Positions 1-8,064 of a stretch of 50,785 nucleotides of DNA are shown here, in pieces. This DNA comes from Parachlamydiales bacterium (lineage in GTDB: Bacteria > Chlamydiota > Chlamydiia > Chlamydiales > Parachlamydiaceae): positions 1-50,785 of the forward strand of contig JAGVJP010000112.1 of assembly GCA_020051075.1 (NCBI GenBank), in the 5' to 3' direction. The notes beneath the pieces are model-generated. The model worked only from the letters and a program-made list of their open reading frames with translations. It was not told the DNA's origin and did not search any database. Every line of letters starts with the position of its first letter. Position 1 is the first letter of the stretch. The translations under genes were made by a program, and so were the position numbers.

Positions 1-126
1 GCCACCGCCCATGTGACCGCCGCCACCGCCGCCGCCGCCGCGAGCTAATAATAGATTACTGAAAGGAAGTATGGTGAGAGATGCTAATATTGCACCCGCA
101 ACGAGATATTTTAATGATTTAAACAT
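1..126 (-). CDS. Glycine-rich exported protein, partial (5' end only)
   Basis: The gene runs off the left edge of the window, so only its first 42 codons are visible. The ATG at 126 is preceded by a strong AAGGGGG ribosome binding site with a 5-base spacer. Residues 1-28 look like a signal peptide: lysines at positions 4 and 6, then a long hydrophobic stretch (LVAGAILASLTILPFSNLLLA). A run of eight glycines follows at residues 30-37, then HMGGG. The visible part shows no enzyme motif. It could be a glycine-rich surface or periplasmic protein, but function cannot be given. A near-consensus promoter lies about 120 bases upstream at 253-282. Confidence 0.7.
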   Translation of the reverse strand, partial: MFKSLKYLVAGAILASLTILPFSNLLLARGGGGGGGGHMGGG

Positions 127-252
127 ATTAACCCCCTTGATTAAGAGCTTCTTCTTCAAGCGAAAATAATAACCATCGATTGTTTTATGCCCTCCATCTA
201 AATTTATATGCGAATTCACAGATATAGTTTTTTTACTTTTTCTCCTACTTTG

Positions 253-282
253 ATTATAAGGATCAATCCGGTCTATTGTCAA
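253..282 (-). promoter_or_regulatory. Sigma-70-type promoter for the glycine-rich protein gene
   Basis: Read on the minus strand, a perfect TTGACA (282-277), an 18-base spacer and a perfect TATAAT (258-253) are seen. Transcription would start near 246, leaving a leader of about 120 bases before the ATG at 126. The other end of this intergenic region is filled by the TATGGAC inverted repeat. Confidence 0.6.
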
Positions 283-302
283 ATAAATATTATAAATACT
301 GA

Positions 303-560
303 GGATGGAGAGGTATGGACAGGTATGGACGGAAATGGACTATATGGACAGGTATGGACGGAAATGGACTATATGGACAGGTATGGACGGAAATGGACAG
401 GTATTATGGACTAATATGAACATGTATATCACGTTAACCATGTAATTTCTATCCATATAGTCCATTTTCGTCCATAAAGTCCATACCTGTCCATAAAGTC
501 CATACCCGTCCATACCTGTCCATTTTTGTCCATTTAGTCCCTTTCCGTTCGTTTCCATTC
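303..560. repeat. TATGGAC inverted-repeat element, copy 1
   Basis: The left arm (about 308-415) is a tandem array of ATGGAC-containing units such as GGTATGGACGGAAATGGAC. The right arm (about 449-550) is the same array in reverse complement (GTCCATACCTGTCCATA). A short AT-rich loop lies between them. The element fills most of the region between the divergent genes at 126 (minus) and 649 (plus). Open frames across it (rich in M-D-G-N-G-L-Y-G) are by-products of the repeat. A second copy lies at 45676-45776, also between divergent genes. Confidence 0.85.
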
Positions 561-648
561 GATTTTTGCAATGAATTTGCGAACAAATCTTTTAAAATAT
601 TTGGGAGAAAAGTATGATACTACCCAGAACTCTAATAGGACAACGCTG

Positions 649-1755
649 ATGCTTTTAGCCATCTTAATTTTCGCCAGTATCTCTCTTCATGCAATGACAG
701 ATTGTGGAGAGAGAGAAGGTGCTCAAGATCAAATGAGTTCTTCTATACACGATTTTTTTAACGCCTCTTTTATTAATGAAGAACACATTCCACTCATCCT
801 CACTCCAAAAGACGATAATAGAACAATGGATGAGGTTAAAATTTGGATACAAAATTACCCTAATGAGTTAATCGATTTAATCGATCGATACGGCGCATTA
901 TTACTTAGGGGTTTTCCAGTTCATGAAATAGATGAATTTTCCGAAATCATTGAGAGTATTTTTCAAGAGCCCTTAATAGACTATCGTGGAGGAGAAGAGT
1001 TAAGAAAAAAGGTTTGTGAAGGGATCTATTCCTCGGCAGAAATTCCACCACAATCTTATATCCCTCTCCACAACGAATTATCTTGTACATATCGCCCACC
1101 GAGATACATAAGTTTCTTCTGTGACATTCCTCCAACACTAGGAACAGGGCAAGCAATTCTAGGAAAAACTGCTCAGATATCTCAGGCGATCGAGAACCAT
1201 TCGATGGTTTGGGATTTTTTCAATGGAGAAACGATTAAATATATCTCTAGACATCCTCCAGAAGGCAATTATTATAGCAGTATTAACGAAACTCACAAAA
1301 CATGGCAAGAAGTTTTTGAAACAACTAACCAGGAAGACGTCGAAGCCTTATGTCTAGAAAAAGGGTTTGATTTCACATGGTATGGAGATTGGTTGGAAGT
1401 TTATAGATATGTGCCGGCAATCAAAGGTCCTGACGAATATTTTGAGTTTCCCTATTGGTTCAACCAACTCCATCTTTATCATTTAAACCCTAGGCTATGC
1501 GGAGGATGGTTTAATTATCAGCTTACCCGCCTGTTATACCTCTACCCTCACACAAAACCTTATGATGTAGAACTCGCAAATGGCACACTCATTCCACGGG
1601 AAATCGTCTACACGATCTATGATGTTCTCGAGGAAAATATGATTGTGATTAAGTGGCAGGAAAAAGATGTGCTCATGATCAACAACAACACAACGCTTCA
1701 TGGTCGTTTGTCTTATAGCAAAGAAGAAAGAATTCTAATCTCAATGATCGAATAA
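649..1755 (+). CDS. TauD/TfdA-like Fe(II)/2-oxoglutarate dioxygenase, possibly exported
   Basis: A 368-residue protein resembling the TauD/SyrP/clavaminate-synthase-like dioxygenases. The conserved GALLLRGFPV start of the fold is present. The iron triad appears complete: H141 and E143 in PLHNE, and H351 in TTLHGR, with R361 at a suitable distance to bind 2-oxoglutarate. The family hydroxylates or otherwise oxidises small substrates, and the substrate here is unknown. The ATG at 649 is preferred because AGGA lies 8 bases upstream. An in-frame ATG at 571 would add 26 residues but has no ribosome binding site. Residues 1-15 are hydrophobic (MLLAILIFASISLHA), suggesting export, which is unusual for this cytosolic family. 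The poly-Asp gene follows within 15 bases. Confidence 0.7.
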   Translation: MLLAILIFASISLHAMTDCGEREGAQDQMSSSIHDFFNASFINEEHIPLILTPKDDNRTMDEVKIWIQNYPNELIDLIDRYGALLLRGFPVHEIDEFSEIIESIFQEPLIDYRGGEELRKKVCEGIYSSAEIPPQSYIPLHNELSCTYRPPRYISFFCDIPPTLGTGQAILGKTAQISQAIENHSMVWDFFNGETIKYISRHPPEGNYYSSINETHKTWQEVFETTNQEDVEALCLEKGFDFTWYGDWLEVYRYVPAIKGPDEYFEFPYWFNQLHLYHLNPRLCGGWFNYQLTRLLYLYPHTKPYDVELANGTLIPREIVYTIYDVLEENMIVIKWQEKDVLMINNNTTLHGRLSYSKEERILISMIE

Positions 1756-1769
1756 CACATAGGATGTTT

Positions 1770-2123
1770 ATGTTAATGTTCCCTATATCCGTTTTGATCT
1801 TCTCTCTGGTCTCAATATTCAGCTCTCAGCTGTTAATGTCTTCTGAAGGCTCTTCATTGGACTCACAAAAAAATATCGGGGGCAATCAAACTGCGCATGA
1901 AAAGGCAACGAAGCAAAAGCCTCCTCATTCTAAGGCAGACAACAACGAATTCGATGATGATGACTGTGAAATGGATGAGGAAGAGGACGAAGACGACGAT
2001 GACGATGACGATGATGATGATGATGATGATGATGATTTCTCTGAGGATGAAGATGAAAACGATTTAGATGACGATCTGGCATTCGAAGATGACGAATCCG
2101 ACCTCGATGACGACGATTGGTGA
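1770..2123 (+). CDS. Exported poly-aspartate acidic protein
   Basis: About 117 residues. The N-terminus is hydrophobic and signal-like (MLMFPISVLIFSLVSIFSS). After a short polar linker the C-terminal half is almost only Asp and Glu, including a run of about 15 Asp encoded by GAC/GAT triplets, ending DLDDDDW. The ATG at 1770 has AGGA 5 bases upstream (1761-1764), overlapping an alternative ATG at 1764. It follows the dioxygenase gene by 14 bases and may be cotranscribed. Such a segment could bind metal or calcium or act as a charge spacer, but this is speculation. Triplet repeats of this kind change length easily. Confidence 0.5.
   Translation: MLMFPISVLIFSLVSIFSSQLLMSSEGSSLDSQKNIGGNQTAHEKATKQKPPHSKADNNEFDDDDCEMDEEEDEDDDDDDDDDDDDDDDFSEDEDENDLDDDLAFEDDESDLDDDDW
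1979..2037. repeat. GAC/GAT trinucleotide tract
   Basis: A near-perfect triplet repeat encodes the aspartate run of the acidic protein. Being a multiple of three, unit gain or loss would keep the reading frame and vary only the length of the Asp run. Confidence 0.8.
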
Positions 2124-2478
2124 GACAGGATAAACAGGATAAGCATCAGGCTAACTCGCTTTTCGTGCCCCTGCCCGTGCCCGTGCCCGATTGTTCTTTA
2201 TCGTGCCCGAATTTGTAGTGAACGGTAGGGATATTCCAGAGTTTCTCAGACAATTTCGGACACTCGGGCTCGTTCTCGAAAAGGGACACTCGGGCTCGTT
2301 CTCGAAAAGGGACACTCGGGCACGGGCAGGGGCACGAAAAGGGAGTTAGCCTGATGCGTATGGGATAGACAGAATAGGGAAGATAAATTGGTTAGATTTG
2401 CCTAAATTTTCTATCTTTCTTATCCTGCCGCGAAGCGATCCTGCCTATCCTGTTTTGTCCTTTTTGCTTATCCTGTGT
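2121..2478. repeat. GGATAGGCAGGATCGC inverted-repeat element (family B), copy 1, interrupted
   Basis: The right arm at about 2423-2478 is typical of the family (CCGCGAAGCGATCCTGCC and following). The left arm survives only as GACAGGATAAACAGGATAA near 2124-2142 and GAATAGGGAAGATAAA near 2369-2386. The family-A element occupies the space between, so A appears to have entered or replaced the middle of the left arm. This and the family-A element account for the whole 382-base gap between the convergent genes. Confidence 0.7.
2143..2357. repeat. GTGCCCG inverted-repeat element (family A), copy 1
   Basis: The outer arms match perfectly for 15 bases (GCATCAGGCTAACTC at 2143 and its complement ending at 2357). 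They continue inward as CTTTTCGTGCCCCTGCCCG against CGGGCAGGGGCACGAAAAG. Between the arms lies a core (2201-2260) that matches 53 of 60 bases of the core in copy 2 (22521-22580). The element is embedded in the left half of a family-B element (2121-2478). It sits between the convergent genes ending at 2123 and 2506. Confidence 0.85.
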
Positions 2479-2505
2479 AATTGTTGTGGCAAGTTGCAGC
2501 CCTGC

Positions 2506-2997
2506 TTAACTTTTGCTTCCAGGCTTCTTTTTGTGCTCTGATGGACTTTTTTTATCAGATTTTTTCTTCTTATCACTTGATTCAATGGGTTTAGTCTTGG
2601 ATTCATGATCCTCATCTTCGTCCAACTCAAGCAAGAATTCTTTTTCGTCGTCCATAAAGAGAAGCTCTTTATCTTTCTCATCAAACTCAAAGGAAGAAAA
2701 ACCACTGAGAAACGCCTCCAAATCCCCGATGTCAAGATCCTCATCGTCAAACGATTCATCGAACCCTAACGACTGTCCTACGAAGAAAGTAAGAGCCTTG
2801 ATCGTGACCTTTTTGGAGAGAGTGAAATTTAGCTCTCCATCTACACTATCGATCTCTTGAATCAGGTTATCAATAGCCACAATGATTTCGTCGCTTTCGT
2901 CTATCTCGGGATTTTTCTCTATAAGTTCTTGTCTCAGAACTTCAAATTCCTCTTTGATGCCTGCGAGTGTTTCGTATTCAAAATTTGTTTCGGACAT
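2506..2997 (-). CDS. Unrecognised acidic protein with lysine-rich tail
   Basis: 163 residues, no family recognised. The ATG at 2997 is chosen because AAGGAG lies 6 bases upstream. A start at 3084 would add 29 residues without such a site. The protein is strongly acidic through about residue 130 (FDDEDLDIGDLEAF, LELDEDEDHE) and switches to a basic tail (DKKKKSDKKSPSEHKKKPGSKS region). There is no signal peptide or membrane segment. The central KKVTIKALTFFVGQSLGF segment is the only clearly hydrophobic part. It could be a charged chaperone-like or effector protein, but nothing settles this. Confidence 0.6.
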   Translation of the reverse strand: MSETNFEYETLAGIKEEFEVLRQELIEKNPEIDESDEIIVAIDNLIQEIDSVDGELNFTLSKKVTIKALTFFVGQSLGFDESFDDEDLDIGDLEAFLSGFSSFEFDEKDKELLFMDDEKEFLLELDEDEDHESKTKPIESSDKKKKSDKKSPSEHKKKPGSKS

Positions 2998-3208
2998 AAT
3001 CAACTCCTTATGGTGTGCTATACCATTCGTAGGCATAATTTGAGCTGTTTCTTTGACAGTGTTTGTCAATAGAGCACTAATCATGTCCGCACGCGGTACT
3101 GAATATGGAATATGTTACCTATTTGGAACATTAAAGACGACAAAATTTCAAGCAATAACAAAGAATGCATTGCATTTATTTTCCGGAAAAAAGTAAAATC
3201 ACCCTTTC

Positions 3209-3907
3209 GTGTCAAAACTACAATTTTCAGTTGTCATCATGGAAGAAATCACAGAATTTGCCGCGCCAGCTATATTCGAATGTCCAATCAGACATATTCC
3301 CATTAAGAGAGCTTTTGATATCATATTCAGCATGCTCTGTTTGATTATAGGAGCTCCCCTTTTCTTCATCATAGCCTTGATGATCTATATCACCTCTCCT
3401 GGTTCCGTGATCTATTCTCATCCACGCATCGGTCGCGGAGGGAAGGTCTTTCGCTGCTATAAATTTCGTTCAATGCACTTAGACGCTAGAGAGCGTCTGA
3501 AAGAGATTTTAGAGTCAGATCCTGAGATGAAGAAAGAGTGGGAACAAACCTACAAATTAAAAAAAGACCCTCGTGTGACAGCTATTGGGACTTTTTTACG
3601 AAAAACATCCCTTGATGAACTTCCACAATTTTGGAATGTTCTCATTGGTGACTTAAGTGTTGTTGGTCCGAGGCCTGTTGTCAGGGAAGAAGTTGAAAAA
3701 TACTTCGGCATCAAAGCGTATAAAATCCTCTCTATCCGGCCTGGTTTGACAGGGCTATGGCAAGTCTCAGGAAGAAGCGACATCAATTGCTATCAAAAGA
3801 GAATCGCTCTCGATGAATATTATGTCGACAACCAGTCCTTAGCCTTAGATATAAAATTAATTAGCAAGACAATCCCTGCTATGATTCATTCTAAAGGCGC
3901 TTACTAA
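3209..3907 (+). CDS. Undecaprenyl-phosphate sugar transferase (bacterial sugar transferase family)
   Basis: 232 residues. An initiating glycosyltransferase of the WbaP/ExoY/PglC type that moves a sugar phosphate onto a lipid carrier at the inner membrane. One N-terminal membrane segment (about residues 35-60) is followed by family motifs: [30 protein letters not shown] (seen in parts) and [12 protein letters not shown], then the [13 protein letters not shown] region. Length fits the short, catalytic-domain-only members. The start is GTG at 3209. An ATG at 3239 would remove 10 residues, and neither has a clear ribosome binding site. It is followed by the MreD-like gene 38 bases downstream. Sugar and pathway are unknown. 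Confidence 0.85.
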   Translation: MSKLQFSVVIMEEITEFAAPAIFECPIRHIPIKRAFDIIFSMLCLIIGAPLFFIIALMIYITSPGSVIYSHPRIGRGGKVFRCYKFRSMHLDARERLKEILESDPEMKKEWEQTYKLKKDPRVTAIGTFLRKTSLDELPQFWNVLIGDLSVVGPRPVVREEVEKYFGIKAYKILSIRPGLTGLWQVSGRSDINCYQKRIALDEYYVDNQSLALDIKLISKTIPAMIHSKGAY

Positions 3908-3945
3908 TCTCCTGAGTTTAAGCCCCTCAGAACAAACCTGAATCA

Positions 3946-4446
3946 ATGAACACAATTTTCCTTTATTTTTACAGCCTCTCTCTTTTGTTTATTTTATCCT
4001 CTTTTTTCCCAAACAGTGGTTTATTCTATTTTGCTCCAATGATGATTTTGTCCTTCTATAAGCTCTCTTTGCCTGCTTGTCTCTGGTGGGGACTCGTCTG
4101 CGGCCTCACCATCGATTTTTTTGCCTCTGAGACTAAGTTAGGTTTTTATGCTTTGAATTACTGTCTAGCCACACTAATTCTGTATCGATATAAATATCAA
4201 TTCTTCGAAGATAGCTTAAGCACCCTTCCCATCATGACGTTTATATTTGGGTTTTGCACAACTCTTATTTCGACAATCCTATACTCTGTGGTTATTACGC
4301 CGATTCCCCTTTCTTTGAAATGGGTTTATCACGATCTCTTATGGATGCCGATCAGCGATGCGATATATGCTGCGATGGCCTTTGCTTTCCCTTTGCAATG
4401 GATAAAGCAAAAAAGATATTTTACCTTTTTATTTGGTCGTAGATAA
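3946..4446 (+). CDS. MreD-like integral membrane protein
   Basis: 166 residues, almost entirely hydrophobic, with about five membrane segments and short polar loops. The WGLVCGLTIDFFAS segment followed by LGFYALNYCLATLILYRYK resembles the pattern of MreD rod-shape proteins, where a glycine/aspartate-containing helix precedes a loop and another helix. MreD is a membrane partner of MreB/MreC in cell-wall elongation or division. The assignment rests on size, hydropathy and this weak motif, so another small polytopic protein remains possible. The stop codon lies 2 bases before the rarA start, indicating translational coupling. Confidence 0.45.
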   Translation: MNTIFLYFYSLSLLFILSSFFPNSGLFYFAPMMILSFYKLSLPACLWWGLVCGLTIDFFASETKLGFYALNYCLATLILYRYKYQFFEDSLSTLPIMTFIFGFCTTLISTILYSVVITPIPLSLKWVYHDLLWMPISDAIYAAMAFAFPLQWIKQKRYFTFLFGRR

Positions 4447-4448
4447 CG

Positions 4449-5732
4449 ATGAAAACACCTCCATTAGCCGAAGAATTGCGTCCTCAAAGCCTAAGCGAAG
4501 TCGTGGGCCAAGATCACCTCCTAGGTGAACATGGGCTGATTGCGACGACGGTGAAGGCAAACAAACCCCTCTCTATCGTATTATGGGGGCCTCCAGGATG
4601 TGGTAAAACGTCCATTGCACGCCTTTACGCCCAAGCTTTCAACCTCCGCTTTGTTTCGATGAGTGCAATTTTCAGCGGAGTGGCCGATCTAAAAAAAATC
4701 GTCAAAGAGGCACAAGATCACCCTCTCTTGAGCAGGGGGACGATGCTTTTTGTGGATGAGATCCACCGTTTCAATAAAGCTCAGCAAGATGCCTTTCTCC
4801 CTTTCGTTGAAAATGGAACGCTCATTCTTATCGGAGCGACTGCAGAAAACCCTTCATTCTATCTCAACGGAGCCCTTCTTTCCCGATTAAGAGTTTTACC
4901 GTTATATCCACTCGATGCTAGCTCTCTTGAAGTGCTGGTTCAACGATATGAAAAAAAATCCGGACCCCTTCCTCTTACCCCTCAGGCAAGGGAAATGATT
5001 GCATTATGGTCTCAAGGAGATGGAAGATATCTTTATAATTTAATTGAAAACATCAGGCATATCTCAAACGAAACGCTCGATGTAGAGAGGCTGAAGCAAA
5101 TCCTGCAGAAGAGATCTCCACTATTTGACAGGGCTGGCGACCAGCATTACAACCTAATTTCTGCTTTACATAAGTCTGTGAGAGGCTCCGATCCCGATGC
5201 AGCACTCTATTGGCTATCTAGAATGCTAGAGGGAGGGGAAGAGCCTCTTTTCCTTGCCAGAAGGATTATCCGCATGGCAGTCGAAGATATAGGATTATCA
5301 GATCCTCATGCTCTCCCCTTAGCGATGGCCGCCCGGGATGCCTATGAGATGTTAGGCTCTCCTGAAGGGGAATTAGCCCTTGCTGAAGCCGTCGTCTACC
5401 TCGCCTTGGCTCCGAAAAGCAATGCTCTTTACACGGCCCTTGGGAAAGCCCGCGAGGATGCTGCGAAGACAACGCAGTACTCCCCTCCTGAACACATTCT
5501 GAATGCGCCAACTAAACTCATGAAAAACTTAGGCTATGGCAAAGGGTATCGTTACGACCACGAAGAAGAAGAGGGATTTTCAGGTCAGAACTACTTTCCT
5601 AAAGAATTCGGCCGTCACTCTTACTATCATCCAGTTGAAAGAGGGTTTGAAAGGGAGCTTAAAAAGAGGCTCGACTATTTCAAGAACAAGAGAAACAAGA
5701 TAGCACTCCCCCACGACAATAAAACAGGATAA
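4449..5732 (+). CDS. rarA: Replication-associated recombination protein A (AAA+ ATPase)
   Basis: 427 residues, full length for the RarA/MgsA/WRNIP1 family that acts at stalled replication forks. Walker A is GPPGCGKTS and Walker B is LFVDEIHRFNKAQQD. The family sensor region reads IGATAENPSFYLNGALLSR. The C-terminal half has the tetramerisation region (SDPDAALYWLSRMLEGGEE) and the AVVYLALAPKSNALY motif. The ATG follows the upstream stop by 2 bases. The last codons and the stop (AAAACAGGATAA) are identical to the first bases of the family-B repeat that follows, so the repeat supplies the end of the gene. Confidence 0.97.
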   Translation: MKTPPLAEELRPQSLSEVVGQDHLLGEHGLIATTVKANKPLSIVLWGPPGCGKTSIARLYAQAFNLRFVSMSAIFSGVADLKKIVKEAQDHPLLSRGTMLFVDEIHRFNKAQQDAFLPFVENGTLILIGATAENPSFYLNGALLSRLRVLPLYPLDASSLEVLVQRYEKKSGPLPLTPQAREMIALWSQGDGRYLYNLIENIRHISNETLDVERLKQILQKRSPLFDRAGDQHYNLISALHKSVRGSDPDAALYWLSRMLEGGEEPLFLARRIIRMAVEDIGLSDPHALPLAMAARDAYEMLGSPEGELALAEAVVYLALAPKSNALYTALGKAREDAAKTTQYSPPEHILNAPTKLMKNLGYGKGYRYDHEEEEGFSGQNYFPKEFGRHSYYHPVERGFERELKKRLDYFKNKRNKIALPHDNKTG

Positions 5733-5998
5733 GCAAAAGGGACAAAACAGGATAAGCAAAAGGGACAAAACAGGATAGGCAGGATCGCAAGCGGCAGGAT
5801 ATGCAGGATAAGTAAGATAGAAAATTAAGGCAAAATTAAGAGAAAAAATAAAAAAAAAGATTCTATGCAATTTATCTTCCCTATCCTGCTTATCCTGCCG
5901 CGAAGCGATCCTGCCTATCCTGTGATAATGTTGTGGCTAGTTGCGCGATCCTGCCTATCCTGTGATAATGTTGTGGCTAGTTGCGGTGATCCTGTCTA
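5719..5998. repeat. Family-B inverted-repeat element, copy 2
   Basis: Starts inside the last codons of rarA with two tandem copies of ACAGGATAAGCAAAAGGGAC, then CAGGATAGGCAGGATCGC. An AT-rich loop (about 5815-5880) follows. The right arm is TTATCCTGCCGCGAAGCGAT and onward. A perfect 40-base tandem duplication (5905-5944 and 5945-5984, beginning GCGATCCTGCC and containing GTTGTGGCTAGTTGC) extends the right side. It fills the gap between the convergent genes ending at 5732 and 5999. Confidence 0.85.
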
Positions 5999-6475
5999 TC
6001 ACTGTTGCTGGCTGCGGACGCATTCGAGGAATAACCTGCTCTTTGTTTCTCTGATTTCGTCAAGCATGTTTTGAATCTTGTCTTCATCTGATATGCCATG
6101 AGCTTTTAGCATTTGAGAAAAAACTTCATAGAGAGTTTCTCTATAGATTTTAAGCCCGATATCGCGCTGACTTAGATCGTCCAATGGATTAGGAGTAAGC
6201 TTGGCAGCTTTTTCTCTAATGATTTTGCCCCATTGAGAGTTCTTTTTCGACAATTCAGCAGCGATGCTATTAGCATTTTCTTCAGAAACATTGGCTTTTA
6301 AGAGGACGCTGCGGACAACAGGTTCAGGAAAAAAAGTTTTTAGTTCTTCTTTGCTGCAGCTGAAATTTGTGATGGCTTGAGAAGGTGTTGACTGTGGTTG
6401 GGCAATTAATGCAGCAGAAGCCGCAAAAGAGAAAGTGGCTGCACAACACATAGAATATGTTAACCATCTCATCAT
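5999..6475 (-). CDS. Small exported protein, paralogue of the upstream gene
   Basis: 158 residues with a clear signal peptide (MMRWLTYSMCCAATFSFAASAALIA). The mature part is helical and charged. It shares a segment with the protein encoded at 6558-7028: here LTPNPLDDLSQRDIG then LYEVFSQML, there LVPNPLEYPMQREEA then LFEVFQEVM. Both also end with a helix containing a single cysteine. This suggests an old tandem duplication of an exported chlamydial family. GAGG lies 4 bases before the first ATG and 7 before the second. No known domain is recognised. The stop abuts the family-B repeat. Confidence 0.7.
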   Translation of the reverse strand: MMRWLTYSMCCAATFSFAASAALIAQPQSTPSQAITNFSCSKEELKTFFPEPVVRSVLLKANVSEENANSIAAELSKKNSQWGKIIREKAAKLTPNPLDDLSQRDIGLKIYRETLYEVFSQMLKAHGISDEDKIQNMLDEIRETKSRLFLECVRSQQQ

Positions 6476-6557
6476 AAAACCTCGCTTGTTTGTAAATATC
6501 CAGGGTCGGTATCAGACACTCTATTTAAATCCTGAATAGTCGTATTTAGTGTTTATT

Positions 6558-7028
6558 TCAATCAAATTTTTGTTCCAATTTCATCACTTCTGGTCCAAAA
6601 CATCTGACCAAATTTGGCATTTGCTTGGAGAAAATATAATTAAAGACGAAATCGGCAGTCGGTCTTTCATTGACATAATAAAACCGCATTACCTCCTGAA
6701 ATACTTCAAACAGCACTGACAATAATACTTTAGCCGCTTCTTCTCTTTGCATAGGATATTCAAGAGGGTTAGGCACTAAGTAAGCCGTTCTTCTTTTCAT
6801 CCTTTCAGGAACTTCTAAGCTTTTTTTCTGTAGAGACAACCAGACTGGATTCCAGAGCTCCTGTCTGAATCCGTAAGCACTCAATCCTTGTTTAAGATAT
6901 GTTTCCTCAAAAAATTTGAGTTCAAGGTCTGTTACGCAGGGAATAGGGTCTGGAACAACGGTTGGGATCGCTTCCAGAGCACAACATTTGAAACAGATGA
7001 TGACTAAAACCTTCCGCCAAATTTGCAT
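6558..7028 (-). CDS. Small exported protein, paralogue of the downstream gene
   Basis: 156 residues. The N-terminus is weakly signal-like (MQIWRKVLVIICFKCCALEA). The middle contains the PNPLEYPMQREEA segment and the following LFEVFQEVM helix shared with the neighbour at 5999-6475. AGAGGA lies 14 bases before the ATG, a long spacing, so translation may be weak or the start may be imperfectly placed. It is separated from its paralogue by 82 bases and probably cotranscribed. Function unknown. Confidence 0.65.
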   Translation of the reverse strand: MQIWRKVLVIICFKCCALEAIPTVVPDPIPCVTDLELKFFEETYLKQGLSAYGFRQELWNPVWLSLQKKSLEVPERMKRRTAYLVPNPLEYPMQREEAAKVLLSVLFEVFQEVMRFYYVNERPTADFVFNYIFSKQMPNLVRCFGPEVMKLEQKFD

Positions 7029-7167
7029 AGTCAGCCAAATATTCCTCTTTACTTCAGGGTAACTCGTCGCTCTTTTTTTTTCACTAAAAAGAAATAGATA
7101 ATTGATATAGTTTTGTTATACTGCACGCGGGCAGGATATACCGACATAACGACAAGGAAGATCTGAT

Positions 7168-8064
7168 ATGATAATCGATGGGAAGAAAATCGCTGATGAA
7201 ATTCAGAATGAACTTAAGAGGAAGATAAACGGCAGCGCGACGAGACCTCCCTGTTTAGCCGTTATTCTGGTAGGAAATCATCCTCCTTCTCAAATTTATG
7301 TCAGTCGGAAAACACATGCATGTGAATCGATAGGAATTCATTCGATGCGGCATCACTTTCCAGACACTGTGACAGAAAAAGAGATCCTTGAAACTGTTGA
7401 AGCCTTAAATAAAAACCCTGCTGTTGATGGAATTTTGATTCAGCTTCCCCTTCCCACACATATCAGCACGATGTCAGTCCTCCACGCCATCGACCCAGAA
7501 AAAGATGTCGATGGATTTCACCCCTATAATGTAGGGAAAATGTTAATCGGTGAGACCGATGGTTTTATCCCTTGCACTCCTTTAGGAATAAAAGTATTGA
7601 TTCAGCGCTCTTCGATAGACCTCACAGGTAAGCATGCAGTCATCATCGGGCGGAGTAATATTGTCGGAAAGCCCATGGCAGCATTATTGATGCAGCCATC
7701 AGAAGGAGGAAACGCCACTGTAACAGTCGCACACAGTAAAACTTCCAACCTAAAAGAACTTTGCCTCATGGCTGACCTCATCATTGCAGCGATAGGACGT
7801 CCTCTCTTCCTCACTGCAGACATGGTTAAAGAAGGAGCAATCGTAATCGACGTCGGTCAGAATAAGATCGATGATCCGAATAACGTTAAAGGGTATAGAA
7901 TTGTCGGAGATGTCGACTATATCAATGTGGCTCCAAAATGCTCTCTCATCACCCCTGTTCCTGGCGGAGTCGGTCCGATGACCATTGCCATGCTTCTCCA
8001 TAACACTTTCCATAGCTATGAGAGGAGAATCGCCCAACTTCATCAGAAAAGCGCAAATGTATAA
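7168..8064 (+). CDS. folD: Methylenetetrahydrofolate dehydrogenase / cyclohydrolase
   Basis: 298 residues, normal length for FolD, which interconverts 5,10-methylene-THF and 10-formyl-THF in the cytosol. Visible signatures are the Y44-x3-K48 active-site pair (QIYVSRKTH), the VDGILIQLPLP motif, GRSNIVGKP in the NADP-binding half and the closing PVPGGVGPMT. AAGGAAG lies 7 bases before the ATG. The end overlaps the start of apbE by 8 bases, so the two are probably one transcript. Confidence 0.97.
   Translation: MIIDGKKIADEIQNELKRKINGSATRPPCLAVILVGNHPPSQIYVSRKTHACESIGIHSMRHHFPDTVTEKEILETVEALNKNPAVDGILIQLPLPTHISTMSVLHAIDPEKDVDGFHPYNVGKMLIGETDGFIPCTPLGIKVLIQRSSIDLTGKHAVIIGRSNIVGKPMAALLMQPSEGGNATVTVAHSKTSNLKELCLMADLIIAAIGRPLFLTADMVKEGAIVIDVGQNKIDDPNNVKGYRIVGDVDYINVAPKCSLITPVPGGVGPMTIAMLLHNTFHSYERRIAQLHQKSANV

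Noticed and set aside
208..558. Two opposed open frames rich in M-D-G-N-G-L-Y-G
   Set aside because: They are translations of the TATGGAC repeat arms, with no ribosome binding site and mirror-image composition.
303..560. CRISPR array
   Set aside because: The units are contiguous and vary in spacing, without unique spacers of equal length, and the second half is inverted. No cas genes are present.
1925..2146. Poly-serine open frame on the minus strand
   Set aside because: Antisense reading of the GAC/GAT tract that encodes poly-Asp on the plus strand.
5580..6074. Cysteine/proline-rich small frames (L-S-C-L type)
   Set aside because: Translations of CCTGCCTATCCTG units of family B, partly antisense to rarA.
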